Source: CAZBSE01 sp964578625 (GTDB lineage: Bacteria; Actinomycetota; Humimicrobiia; Humimicrobiales; Humimicrobiaceae). Taken from it: DNA of 27,811 nucleotides. Location: NCBI GenBank assembly GCA_964578625.1, contig CAZODQ010000020.1, positions 1 to 27,811 of the forward strand, read 5' to 3'. Under the pieces are notes generated by a model. That model was not told the origin of the DNA. It searched no databases and saw nothing but the letters and a program-made list of their open reading frames with translations. Of this stretch, positions 1 to 7,021 are shown piece after piece. The position numbers were made by a program, and so were the translations under genes. The stretch's first letter is position 1. Each line of letters begins with the position of its first letter.

Positions 1-1
1 A

Positions 2-80
2 GTTAAGGCACTGTGTTGTTAGAGAGCGGGTTGCCCCGTTTGTTGGTGAAGAGCCAAATTTTTATAGCAATGAATTATAA
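2..80 (+). other. Possible 3' end of an ORF cut by the window edge
   Basis: An open frame enters from the left edge and ends in TAA at 78-80. It overlaps the 3' end of the minus-strand zinc-ribbon gene by about 19 bases. The 25 residues (including VRERVAPFVGEEPNFYS) match no family I recognise. The first 60 bases look richer in G and C than the gene beside them, which is the only other hint that this is a separate piece of DNA. It could be chance. Confidence 0.15.
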
Positions 81-892
81 TAATTAAATAAATTATTCAT
101 TGCTTCTTCAAATTTAGTTTCCATTATTTTATTATTGTTGAAATCGTCTTTTTTACAATAATCAATTTGTTGTTCTTTATAGTTACACATCTGCTCAAAA
201 ATATTTACTAAATTATTTCTTTCATCACTAAAACTGCTGGGGTAATTTATATTTTTTAATTGATTTAGAAGTTCATATAATTTAGTCAAAAAGGTCTCCT
301 CTAGAGCAACTTCTTCGGGATCGTTAAATATCCATGGGTTTTTATGATAAGTATTCATATGATTAATAGCTAAATTATATTCGTTCAGTATGTTTGATAC
401 GTTATTTAAGAAAATATTTTCTGATGTTGTATTATTATTTCCTTTATTTGTATTTTGATTATTATTCTTTGAGATTTCATAATCATATTTATTCTCTAAA
501 TTTTCGTAGTCATTATATAATGTATTGTATCTATAATCTAAGTTTTTAAAATCTGAGTTTAATGTTTCAAATTTATCATTTAGATTTGTATTTTCCCATT
601 TCAAATTAGATATTAATTTTTCATTATCTTTAATTTTATTTATATTAATTGAAAGAAAAACAGATAAAATGATTATTGCAATTGCGGAAAATGATATAAA
701 TATACTCAATAAAATAATAATAATAAAATTTTTCTTACTGTTTGTTTTTGACTGTTTTATTTTATTTATTTGATTATGTTTCTGTTTGTGGGTAGAGACA
801 TTTTGATTAGTCAAATAATCTATCTTCTCTCCACAAAAAATACAAAATTCTGAATCATCTGGTATCTGTTTATTACAGTTAGGACAATTCAT
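62..892 (-). CDS. Membrane-anchored zinc-ribbon, coiled-coil protein
   Basis: A 276-residue protein of unknown function. It opens with a zinc ribbon (C3, C6, C17, C20; CPNC...CIFCGEK). A lysine/asparagine-rich linker follows, then one strong membrane segment at about 55-82, a heptad-like coiled coil at about 85-142, an Asn-rich spacer, and a helical C-terminal domain. The layout suggests a cytoplasmic zinc ribbon with an extracytoplasmic helical domain. It is the last gene of a three-gene minus-strand set in which each member has one such ribbon. Here the ribbon is N-terminal, while in the two genes before it the ribbon is C-terminal. The start has no strong ribosome binding site, but the ribbon begins at residue 3, so the ATG is well placed. 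The function is unknown, and an envelope-stress or sensing role would be a guess. Confidence 0.75.
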   Translation of the reverse strand: MNCPNCNKQIPDDSEFCIFCGEKIDYLTNQNVSTHKQKHNQINKIKQSKTNSKKNFIIIILLSIFISFSAIAIIILSVFLSININKIKDNEKLISNLKWENTNLNDKFETLNSDFKNLDYRYNTLYNDYENLENKYDYEISKNNNQNTNKGNNNTTSENIFLNNVSNILNEYNLAINHMNTYHKNPWIFNDPEEVALEETFLTKLYELLNQLKNINYPSSFSDERNNLVNIFEQMCNYKEQQIDYCKKDDFNNNKIMETKFEEAMNNLFNYYNSLL

Positions 893-904
893 TAAAAAAG
901 TTTT

Positions 905-1438
905 TTATAAATTTTTATTTTGTTTTTTTCCACACTTTTTACAAAAAATAGCTTCATCTGGTATTTTTTCACCGCAAAAGTAACAATATTTGTAGTTTTT
1001 TTGTTTTTCATCTTGTGGTACAAGGTAGTTATTTTTTTTAATTTGTGAACTATATAAAAATCCAGGATAATTTAAGTATGTTTTTACATCGTTATCTTTT
1101 AATCTTGACCAGAAAATGAGAAGTAAAATTAATCCGATTGGAATAATTCCAATCCAGAAAGAAAATAAAATTAGTACTGCTCTATTTACTGGTATGGCGT
1201 AACTTCTTTTCGTGTTAAAACCAATTAAACCAATAGTGGATAAAGCAATAAAACCTCCAAAAAAAATTAAATAGATAAAGAAGACACCTAAACCTGAATC
1301 TACTCCATAATAGTAAGCTTCATCAAAAGAAGAAAATATTCCTGAAAGTAATATCAGCGAATAAAGTATAATGCTTAGTATTGCGATTACTCTCAATCCA
1401 ACTATTTTCTTTCTTCCTATTTCCTCGTCACTATTCAT
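905..1438 (-). CDS. Membrane protein with C-terminal zinc ribbon
   Basis: A 177-residue protein of unknown function. Three or so hydrophobic segments lie in the first 110 residues (about 14-36, 48-70 and 84-110). A short polar linker follows, then a C-terminal zinc ribbon with C152, C155, C166 and C169 (CYFCGEK...CKKCGKK). The ribbon closely resembles those of both neighbours, suggesting a shared module joined to different membrane domains. It lies 28 bases downstream of the preceding minus-strand gene and 12 bases upstream of the next, so the three probably form one transcript. Nothing in the membrane part identifies a transporter or enzyme. Confidence 0.72.
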   Translation of the reverse strand: MNSDEEIGRKKIVGLRVIAILSIILYSLILLSGIFSSFDEAYYYGVDSGLGVFFIYLIFFGGFIALSTIGLIGFNTKRSYAIPVNRAVLILFSFWIGIIPIGLILLLIFWSRLKDNDVKTYLNYPGFLYSSQIKKNNYLVPQDEKQKNYKYCYFCGEKIPDEAIFCKKCGKKQNKNL

Positions 1439-1466
1439 TCTAAAGTCTCTTAAAACGAAAATTAAA

Positions 1467-2102
1467 TTATATCTTCTTTATTTTTTTACCACATTTATTG
1501 CAAAATAAGGCATAACTTGGTAATTCTTTACCGCAAAAATTACAAAATATTTTTTGTTTATTTTTAAGATCTTCATTCTTAATATCATTGTTAAATTTCT
1601 CATCCTCGGGAAGTAGTTCTGATTGATTCTTTTCATTATTATCTTTATTATTGTTAGTTATGTTTAATCTTGAGTAGAATCTTTCAGCAGCATAATATTT
1701 AGGATGTCTACCTAGAATTTTTCCCGCAATTCCATCTACTATTATAATACCGGGTAAACCGATTATAGATCCTATAAAAATATGATAACTTAATGCATAT
1801 GCTCCAATCCACCAGGGCTTTACAATAATAAAATAAATAAGTGTGCCGATACTCCATATCCACAAGACTATTGAATGTCCAATTGTATAATAGATAAATT
1901 TATAAGAGGAGACTATTAAATATTTTAAAATTGCAAAACTAAAATCAATAATAGCAGCAATAATTATTAATTTAACTATATCAAAGAAATATACACCTAT
2001 AAGGGTGAATATAGTAGCGGCAGTACTTGGAAAGTGATACCACATTTCTATTTCTTGTGGTAAATCTTTAGATCTTCCTAAGTAAAAGCCACCTATTTTC
2101 AT
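1467..2102 (-). CDS. Membrane protein with C-terminal zinc ribbon
   Basis: A 211-residue protein of unknown function and the first gene of the minus-strand zinc-ribbon set. It has about four hydrophobic stretches between residues 25 and 125, including SAATIFTLIGVYF-like and GSIIGLPGIIIVDGIAG-like segments. A hydrophilic Asn/Lys/Glu-rich linker follows, then a C-terminal ribbon with C187, C190, C201 and C204. The membrane part resembles small uncharacterised multi-pass proteins rather than a named family. The basic tail after the ribbon (KKIKKI) is shared in style with the next gene. Upstream DNA is very AT-rich and I could not fix a convincing promoter. Confidence 0.7.
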   Translation of the reverse strand: MKIGGFYLGRSKDLPQEIEMWYHFPSTAATIFTLIGVYFFDIVKLIIIAAIIDFSFAILKYLIVSSYKFIYYTIGHSIVLWIWSIGTLIYFIIVKPWWIGAYALSYHIFIGSIIGLPGIIIVDGIAGKILGRHPKYYAAERFYSRLNITNNNKDNNEKNQSELLPEDEKFNNDIKNEDLKNKQKIFCNFCGKELPSYALFCNKCGKKIKKI

Positions 2103-2468
2103 ATCTAATTATGTGTTTTTTATAAAAAACTAGAGGTTAGTATAATTTTTATATCTTTACTTTAATATATTATAATAATATTAAATAAAAATAAACTTGT
2201 AAAAACTACTCCTGTATATGATATTACAAGAGAATTTATCTAATAAAGTTATTTGACTTATCGTAATTTGGCAGCTGACTATATTTTCTCAGATGTGCAG
2301 ATACTATCAATTCCAAGTACTCCAAGGCTTAAAATCTGTAGTTGAATTAACTTTAAACTTTTAAGCCAATGATTAGGTAAGGAAGTAAATTGTTTTAGAA
2401 AAGAAACATTCTGGGGCTTATAGATATACCAACATTAACCTTTAAATAATATAACTCTATACCCTTAC
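2103..2468. other. 366-base gap without a gene; contains one inverted repeat
   Basis: No open frame here looks coding. The left half is almost pure A+T and should hold the promoter of the zinc-ribbon genes, but many TATAAT-like strings make a choice impossible. The right half holds a 9-base perfect inverted repeat, GGCTTAAAA at 2326-2334 and TTTTAAGCC at 2359-2367, with a 24-base loop. It lies about 100 bases beyond the 3' end of the recombinase gene. It has no T-tract, so it is not a clear terminator, and it could be a recombinase accessory site. Confidence 0.4.
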
Positions 2469-3350
2469 TTACAACCTATCAATAGCTCTTGCCATCTGTG
2501 AACTATTAAAGTTAATATAGATTTTTGTGGTATCCAGGCTTGCATGACCAAGTAGCTTCTGGACCTTAAATAGATCAACCCCAGCTTCAACCAGGTGCGT
2601 TGCAAAACTGTGTCTAAAGGTATGAGCAGAATAACCTTTCCTCTTAAGTCCGGACAATGTAAGACACATTTTTAAAAGGCATACAAAGCTACTATTACAC
2701 AATCTCCTGCCTTGCTCACCAATTATAAGGGCCTCTGTTTTTAAGGGAAGCCTCTCATCTAAATATTTATCAAGTAATCTGGTAACTTCCTTGTGAAGAG
2801 GAATTAACCTATCCTTTCCTCCCTTACCACGTCTTATAATTAGAGTACTTTTGGATAGATTAATATCAGTCCAGTTTAGGTTAAGCAGTTCACTTTTCCT
2901 TATACCGGTATAGTAGAGCAGGGAAATAACCAGTTTATCTCTTGTGTTATTTTTTCTGCATCTTAATGGTGCAAAGTCTACAGATCTGATTATTAAATCC
3001 ACTTCATACTTGGACATAACTGATGGGATCCTGCATACCTTTTTAGGAACCCTGATTTTTCTGGTTGGATTTTTGGTTATTACATCTTCTTCTTCAAGAT
3101 AATTAAAAAAGCTTTTTACTATAGCAATTATTTTTGATATTGAACTCTGGCATAAGCCTCTATTTTCTTTAGCATAATAGAAATATTGCCTTACAGTTCT
3201 TGTACTAATTAAGTTTAAGTCTAAAATTTTTATAGAAGATAAATAATCAAAGAATTTTCTAGTTTCCTTATTATAGCCATAAATAGTTGAAGGGGAAGCC
3301 ATTTTTTCAATTTTCATATAGCTAAGGAAGCTATCGATATAATCTCTCAT
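2469..3350 (-). CDS. Tyrosine recombinase (XerC/D-like integrase)
   Basis: This is a complete 293-residue phage-integrase-family enzyme. It has an N-terminal SAM-like DNA-binding domain (about 1-90) and a catalytic domain (about 105-293). All catalytic positions are present: R151 in TGIRKSE, K176 in RGKGGKD, H243 and R246 in HTFRHSFATHL, H269 in LLGHASLDTT, and the nucleophile Y278 in IYINF. The length suits both Xer proteins and small element integrases. It sits alone, 61 bases from a 20-bp repeat that recurs at 6150-6169. A decayed relative follows across that repeat. This context favours an element integrase over the housekeeping dimer resolvase. It cannot be an IntI-type integron integrase on the evidence here, since no extra IntI insertion is visible. 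Confidence 0.9.
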   Translation of the reverse strand: MRDYIDSFLSYMKIEKMASPSTIYGYNKETRKFFDYLSSIKILDLNLISTRTVRQYFYYAKENRGLCQSSISKIIAIVKSFFNYLEEEDVITKNPTRKIRVPKKVCRIPSVMSKYEVDLIIRSVDFAPLRCRKNNTRDKLVISLLYYTGIRKSELLNLNWTDINLSKSTLIIRRGKGGKDRLIPLHKEVTRLLDKYLDERLPLKTEALIIGEQGRRLCNSSFVCLLKMCLTLSGLKRKGYSAHTFRHSFATHLVEAGVDLFKVQKLLGHASLDTTKIYINFNSSQMARAIDRL

Positions 3351-3375
3351 ATCTGTCTTTTACCATTTTTGCAAC

Positions 3376-3485
3376 GCAAACTAAGAAATTATATCCTATC
3401 AAGAATAGTGCCCGGCTTACAGGCTAACTCCACAAATTCCAAGCCGAATAAAAAGGCTGAATATACTGGAACTTCTTAAGTTTGC
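3376..3485. repeat. Nested imperfect inverted repeats around the 20-bp repeat
   Basis: Two pairs of inverted segments share nearly the same centre at about 3430. The outer arms are GCAAACTAAGAA (3376-3387) and TTCTTAAGTTTGC (3473-3485), which match on inversion apart from one extra base. The inner arms are CGGCTT (3414-3419) and AAGCCG (3441-3446). The centre falls at the end of the 20-bp repeat copy. Paired arms around a core are what a recombinase binding region looks like, but this reading is inference. Confidence 0.4.
3412..3431 (+). repeat. 20-bp direct repeat, copy 1 (putative attachment site)
   Basis: CCGGCTTACAGGCTAACTCC occurs here and, identically and in the same orientation, at 6150-6169. 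The bases on either side differ, so exactly 20 are shared. The string resembles the 3' end of bacterial RNase P RNA: the conserved CCCGGCTTA element followed by the 3' strand of helix P1. The sequence just before it is not an RNase P RNA body, so this is a duplicated end and not the gene. It lies next to the tyrosine recombinase. Confidence 0.6.
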
Positions 3486-3587
3486 TTCTTGGTTTTGTGA
3501 TTGAAAACCAGGCTAAATTATACATTTTCATTATATCGTGTATTGGGTTTTTATAAATAATTTTATAGAATTAGTACAATAGTTTTC

Positions 3588-3803
3588 CTATGAGTAATTG
3601 AAAGATTGTCTTATATGATTTAAGAAATTTCAAAAATAATTTTCGCTGATTTCATTAATATCTAAAATTTGTAAATATTCAGACAACCTTTCTAAATAAG
3701 CTCTGTATTTATAAATTGTAATATTGATAGCATCTCTTTCAGTTTGAAGATAATTTAAGAAATAATTAATGATTTTTTCTATATAAAGATTATATTTTGT
3801 TAA
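3588..3803 (-). pseudogene. Decayed N-terminal part of a tyrosine recombinase
   Basis: Read on the minus strand from about 3803, the frame gives a typical SAM-like integrase N-terminal domain (INYFLNYLQTERDAINITIY, then KYRAYLERLSEYLQIL). It meets an in-frame TGA at 3632-3630 and continues as NFLNHIRQSFNYS to TAG at 3590-3588, after which similarity is lost. There is no ATG, GTG or TTG at the 5' end. No catalytic domain follows. TGA ends several intact genes in the window, so it is a true stop here. This looks like the remains of a second integrase belonging to the cassette that starts at the 20-bp repeat. Confidence 0.6.
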
Positions 3804-3822
3804 TTATGCAAGAGGATAGTAG

Positions 3823-3828
3823 TATAAT
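3823..3828 (+). promoter_or_regulatory. Possible -10 element for the GT4/GH130 genes
   Basis: A perfect TATAAT lies 41 bases before the ATG of the short ORF at 3869 and about 160 before the GT4 gene. The best -35 candidate at 17-base spacing (TTAATT, 3800-3805) is poor. The AT-rich setting makes chance matches common. Confidence 0.3.
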
Positions 3829-3868
3829 GTAGTAGAATCAAGTTTTGATTCGAAAATTTATTAATTTA

Positions 3869-3991
3869 ATGAAGATAAAAACTGCAGCGCACAACTGGGA
3901 TTGTGTAACTGATTGGCGGACTGATCCCGTTCCAACTCTGCTGGCTAGCACCAGTAAATATCCTGGGGGAAAGTATGGAGCTAAATCATGA
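3869..3991 (+). CDS. Short 40-residue ORF overlapping the GT4 start
   Basis: This ATG-started frame of 40 codons ends at a TGA that overlaps the GT4 start codon in an ATGA arrangement. From residue 5 on, the composition is protein-like and richer in G and C than the AT-rich DNA before it (for example DWRTDPVPTLLASTSKYPGG). It may be a real small protein. More likely it is the C-terminal end of a larger gene that was cut when the cassette formed, with the ATG being accidental. The tight overlap with the glycosyltransferase suggests the two were once, or still are, translated together. I do not recognise a family. Confidence 0.35.
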   Translation: MKIKTAAHNWDCVTDWRTDPVPTLLASTSKYPGGKYGAKS

Positions 3992-4995
3992 AGATTGCTA
4001 TGCTTTCGCCTATCGCATGGCGCACTCCACCCAAACAATATGGTCCCTGGGAAAATATCGTCTCTCTGCTAACTGAAGGTCTATTGGGCCACGATATTGA
4101 TGTGACTTTGTTCGCGACAGCAGATTCAAAAACCAGGGGACAATTGGTGAGTGTATGTCCTAAGGGGTATGAGGAAGATCCGGAGATTCTACCCAAAGTA
4201 TGGGAATGCTTACATATATCCGAGGTCTTTGAGCGGGGAGAGCAGTTTGACCTTATTCACAATCATTTCGATTATCTTCCATTGACATATTCTGGTATGA
4301 CCACAACACCAATAGTAACTACGATTCACGGGTTTTCATCTCCTAAAATCCTTCCGGTTTATAAAAAGTATAACAAGAAGACTTTTTATGTGGCTATTAG
4401 TGAGGCGGATAAATGCCCGGAACTTGAGTATATTGCTACCATTAATCATGGCATCGACCTGCATCGATTCACTTTTCGACCTGATCACGGAAAATATTTA
4501 CTTTTTTTTGGCCGCATACATCCTGAAAAAGGTACAAGAGAATGCATCGAAGTTGCCAGACAAACTGGCATGAAGTTAATTATAGCAGGTATCATTCAGG
4601 ATCAGGGCTACTTTGATTTGCAAGTTAAGCCTCATCTGGGTGACGACCGGATCATGTATATAGGTAGTGTTGGTCCGGAAAAACGTGATGAACTTTTAGG
4701 TGGTGCATATGCCCTATTACATCCCATAAACTTCGACGAGCCTTTCGGGCTTTCTGTAGTGGAGGCCATGGCTTGTGGGACACCTGTGATTGCTTTTAAC
4801 CGGGGCAGTATGCGGGAAATCATTGCTAATGGTATCACAGGTTTTCTTGTGCATAATTTGGATGAGATGGCTGAAGCAGTTATAAAAACTAAGCAACTAG
4901 ACAGGTCACAATGCCGCAAATTGGTCAAGAAGCGGTTCAGTGTAGACCGTATGGTGCAAGATTACATAGAAGTTTATGAAAAGATTATTAGATAG
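3988..4995 (+). CDS. GT4-family glycosyltransferase
   Basis: A 335-residue GT-B fold retaining glycosyltransferase of family 4, predicted to move a sugar from a nucleotide-sugar donor. The N-terminal acceptor domain opens with MKIAMLSPIAWRTPP and carries NHFD at 92-95. The donor domain has GRIHPEKG at 175-182 and the E-x7-E motif EPFGLSVVEA, with E251 and E259. The start is the ATG overlapping the short upstream ORF, with GGAG eight bases before it. The GH130 gene follows after 35 bases, so the two should be co-transcribed. GT4 and GH130 genes are often neighbours in mannose-containing glycan clusters, so a mannosyltransferase is a reasonable guess, but the donor is not proven. Arginine codons are CGN in 12 of 17 cases, opposite to the other counted gene. 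Confidence 0.85.
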   Translation: MKIAMLSPIAWRTPPKQYGPWENIVSLLTEGLLGHDIDVTLFATADSKTRGQLVSVCPKGYEEDPEILPKVWECLHISEVFERGEQFDLIHNHFDYLPLTYSGMTTTPIVTTIHGFSSPKILPVYKKYNKKTFYVAISEADKCPELEYIATINHGIDLHRFTFRPDHGKYLLFFGRIHPEKGTRECIEVARQTGMKLIIAGIIQDQGYFDLQVKPHLGDDRIMYIGSVGPEKRDELLGGAYALLHPINFDEPFGLSVVEAMACGTPVIAFNRGSMREIIANGITGFLVHNLDEMAEAVIKTKQLDRSQCRKLVKKRFSVDRMVQDYIEVYEKIIR

Positions 4996-5030
4996 AAAAG
5001 GAGTGAGGATCGAAAGCTAGGAGGGCTATT

Positions 5031-5972
5031 ATGACAGGAATTAATGAACCAATTATAAAACGTTATGAGAAGAATCCCATCTTGACTAAGTATGATGTTC
5101 CTTATCCAGTGGAGACAGTGCACAATGCTGGTGTGGTAAAGCATAATAGTAAATATATCATGTTATTTAGATCCCACCTCCGCAACGGTCGTTCGATAAT
5201 CGGTCTTGCAGAAAGCGATGATGGGCTAAGTTTTAAAGTCAGGCCGGAACCATTTATAACTCCAGCGAATGTGGAGCCATTTGCCTCCTATGAGGAATAT
5301 GGTGTGGAAGATCCCCGTATCTGTGACATGGGCGGTGAATACCTTATTACCTACAGTGCGTACTCTAGACATGGCGTGCGTGTGGCACTGGCAAAAACTA
5401 ATGACTTTACACGCATTGAACGTGTTTCTTTGATTACGCAGGCAGACTGTCGTAATGTGGTTCTTTTTCCTGAAAAGATTAATAACCTTTATGTTCGACT
5501 GGACCGCCCCCACTCGGGAATATCTCCCTGGTCTATCTGGATATCATACTCTCCAGACCTGATTCATTGGGGAGATTCCAAAATTTTAATCAAACCCTTG
5601 GTTTACCACTGGGACGAAATGAAGGTGGGACCGGGAGCTACACCAGTTAAAACGAGTAAGGGTTGGCTAAACATTTATCATGGTGTTTTTAAGACCATGG
5701 ATGGGGCTGTCTATCGACTCGGTGTGGCGCTACATGATCTTAAGGATCCTTCTAAGGTAATAGGTGTAGCTGATGATTGGATACTTCAGCCGGAGAATCC
5801 CTGGGAAGTCATTGGCTATGTTCATAACGTTGTTTTCTGCTGTGGGGCAGTAGCAGAAGATGACGGAACTATAAAGATTTATTGGGGTGGAGCAGATTCA
5901 GTCATGTGTGTTGGGACAGCATTAATCGCAGATCTTGTTGGTTTGTGTCTTTCAAATTCTCGCTTATCATAA
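5031..5972 (+). CDS. GH130-family glycoside phosphorylase
   Basis: A 313-residue five-bladed beta-propeller enzyme of family GH130. Characterised members phosphorolyse beta-mannosides to alpha-mannose 1-phosphate or run in reverse to extend mannosides. Family motifs appear in order: HNAGV (31-35), GVEDPR with the presumed catalytic Asp94 (91-96), KVGPGATPVKT (198-208), GWLNIYHG (211-218), YRLG (228-231) and GGAD near the end (286-289). The start ATG has AGGAGG six bases upstream. The linkage cannot be read from sequence: beta-1,4-mannosyl-glucose, beta-1,4-mannobiose and beta-1,2-mannan subfamilies all occur. Paired with the GT4 gene, it may build or recycle a mannose-rich glycan. Codon use (12 of 15 arginines CGN) marks it as acquired with its partner. 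Confidence 0.88.
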   Translation: MTGINEPIIKRYEKNPILTKYDVPYPVETVHNAGVVKHNSKYIMLFRSHLRNGRSIIGLAESDDGLSFKVRPEPFITPANVEPFASYEEYGVEDPRICDMGGEYLITYSAYSRHGVRVALAKTNDFTRIERVSLITQADCRNVVLFPEKINNLYVRLDRPHSGISPWSIWISYSPDLIHWGDSKILIKPLVYHWDEMKVGPGATPVKTSKGWLNIYHGVFKTMDGAVYRLGVALHDLKDPSKVIGVADDWILQPENPWEVIGYVHNVVFCCGAVAEDDGTIKIYWGGADSVMCVGTALIADLVGLCLSNSRLS

Positions 5973-6149
5973 AAAACTAGTCATTTGGCACACTACCTTT
6001 CTACCATACATGACCTAGGGCACAATTGATAAAAATAATTTCAGAAATATGAAAGGCACAGTAATGATTTTGGAAACATTTATTAAAACTTTTACAGTTT
6101 TAAGTTACACAGCCTCAAACAAATATTTTTAGTATTTTTAGTATATACT

Positions 6150-6169
6150 CCGGCTTACAGGCTAACTCC
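6150..6169 (+). repeat. 20-bp direct repeat, copy 2 (putative attachment site)
   Basis: This is an exact second copy of CCGGCTTACAGGCTAACTCC in the same orientation as copy 1. It is preceded by an AT-rich stretch with two tandem copies of AGTATTTTT (6131-6148 region) and followed by GATGTAAAAAAATTAAGAAG. If the rnpB-end reading is right, the downstream bases may be the original flank of the host rnpB gene, because the ordinary chromosomal genes (otsBA) resume on this side. Confidence 0.6.
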
Positions 6170-6211
6170 GATGTAAAAAAATTAAGAAGTCTTATTGAGG
6201 TGACAATTAAC

Positions 6212-7009
6212 TTAAGAATATAGATCAGCTATACTGCCTAAAAAACTATATACATCATCTACATCTTTCAAGTAATACTTAGTCTGCAACTCTTCAAGCC
6301 CTTCTTTACCTACTTTTATATTTACTCCCTGCCTGTTGGATTCAAAGAGGTACTTATCTGTCATATCATCGCCTATGCATATGCTTAAGGAAGGTTTAAG
6401 GCTGGAGTATTTTCCTTTAATGATTTTAATGGAACTTCCTTTATTTATGTTTTTGGGCTTGACTTCTACCACCTTTTTCATCTTAAGGTAATCCAGAGGT
6501 TTATCTTTTAGGAAATCATCTATGAGATTTATAAATTCAGGTATACGGGATAATTCTTTTTCACCGCATTTTCTGTAGTGCAGTGCAATGGATACTTTTT
6601 TATCTTCAATGAGGATGCAGGGAATGCTGCCTGTAACTTTTATTAGTTTTGATTTTAAATCTTTAATTAGGGGTACTACTTTTTTGGCTTCATTAGATAA
6701 TGTTATACTACAGCCTTTGTATTTGACCTCTGCCCCGTGGACTCCGATCCAGTTTAATTTCCGGGTGTCCATGTCTTTAAAGAATTCAAGCAGGTTACCT
6801 ATAGTGCGGCCTGAAACAATGGTAATGATTAGATTGTCATTTAAAGATAGTTTTAAAATAAGATCTTTTAATCTTTTGGGAGGTAAGGCCTGGCCGGGAG
6901 TATCCTTGAATTCTACTAAAGTACCGTCATAGTCCAGGAAAAGAAATATATATTTGTACGCTTTTATTTTACGTAAAGCTTCTTTTAGGTTGTGCTTTAT
7001 ATATTCCAT
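6212..7009 (-). CDS. otsB: Trehalose-6-phosphate phosphatase
   Basis: A 265-residue HAD-superfamily phosphatase that removes phosphate from trehalose 6-phosphate, the second step of the OtsA-OtsB route. Motif I is FLDYDGT with nucleophile D26 and acid/base D28. Motif II region is SGRT (66-69). Motif IV is GDDMTD (213-218). The GVHGAE segment at 89-94 is the cap-side signature typical of OtsB. The gene starts 12 bases after the stop of otsA on the same strand, so both should be on one transcript. Length is normal for stand-alone bacterial OtsB. Codon use is AGR-rich like the chromosomal genes around it, so it lies outside the acquired cassette. Confidence 0.93.
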   Translation of the reverse strand: MEYIKHNLKEALRKIKAYKYIFLFLDYDGTLVEFKDTPGQALPPKRLKDLILKLSLNDNLIITIVSGRTIGNLLEFFKDMDTRKLNWIGVHGAEVKYKGCSITLSNEAKKVVPLIKDLKSKLIKVTGSIPCILIEDKKVSIALHYRKCGEKELSRIPEFINLIDDFLKDKPLDYLKMKKVVEVKPKNINKGSSIKIIKGKYSSLKPSLSICIGDDMTDKYLFESNRQGVNIKVGKEGLEELQTKYYLKDVDDVYSFLGSIADLYS

Positions 7010-7021
7010 ATGCCTGGGTTT

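Larger units (their letters stand above)
3412..6169. mobile_element. Putative integrated cassette bounded by 20-bp direct repeats
   Basis: The segment between the two repeat copies holds a decayed tyrosine recombinase, a short ORF, a GT4 glycosyltransferase and a GH130 phosphorylase. Three observations support transfer as a unit: exact direct repeats at both ends, an intact recombinase gene just outside the left repeat, and foreign codon use. Arginine is CGN in 12 of 17 codons in the GT4 gene and 12 of 15 in the GH130 gene, against 0 of 19 in the treT-like gene at 9272-10498. With its own recombinase broken, the cassette probably cannot move without help. Confidence 0.5.

Noticed and set aside
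3412..3446. Integron attC-like site (AAGCCG and GGCTTA elements near a tyrosine recombinase)
   Set aside because: No GTTRRRY/RYYYAAC core pair frames the segment, the recombinase shows no IntI-specific insertion, and the exact direct repeat fits a duplicated gene end better.
3630..3632. In-frame TGA in the integrase fragment as recoded (Trp or Gly)
   Set aside because: TGA terminates intact genes here (for example 13164-13166 and 24296-24298), and a TAG follows soon after in the same fragment. Decay explains it better.
3838..4196. Minus-strand open frames over the start of the GT4 gene
   Set aside because: They overlap a clear GT4 gene, have no ribosome binding site and encode no recognisable protein.
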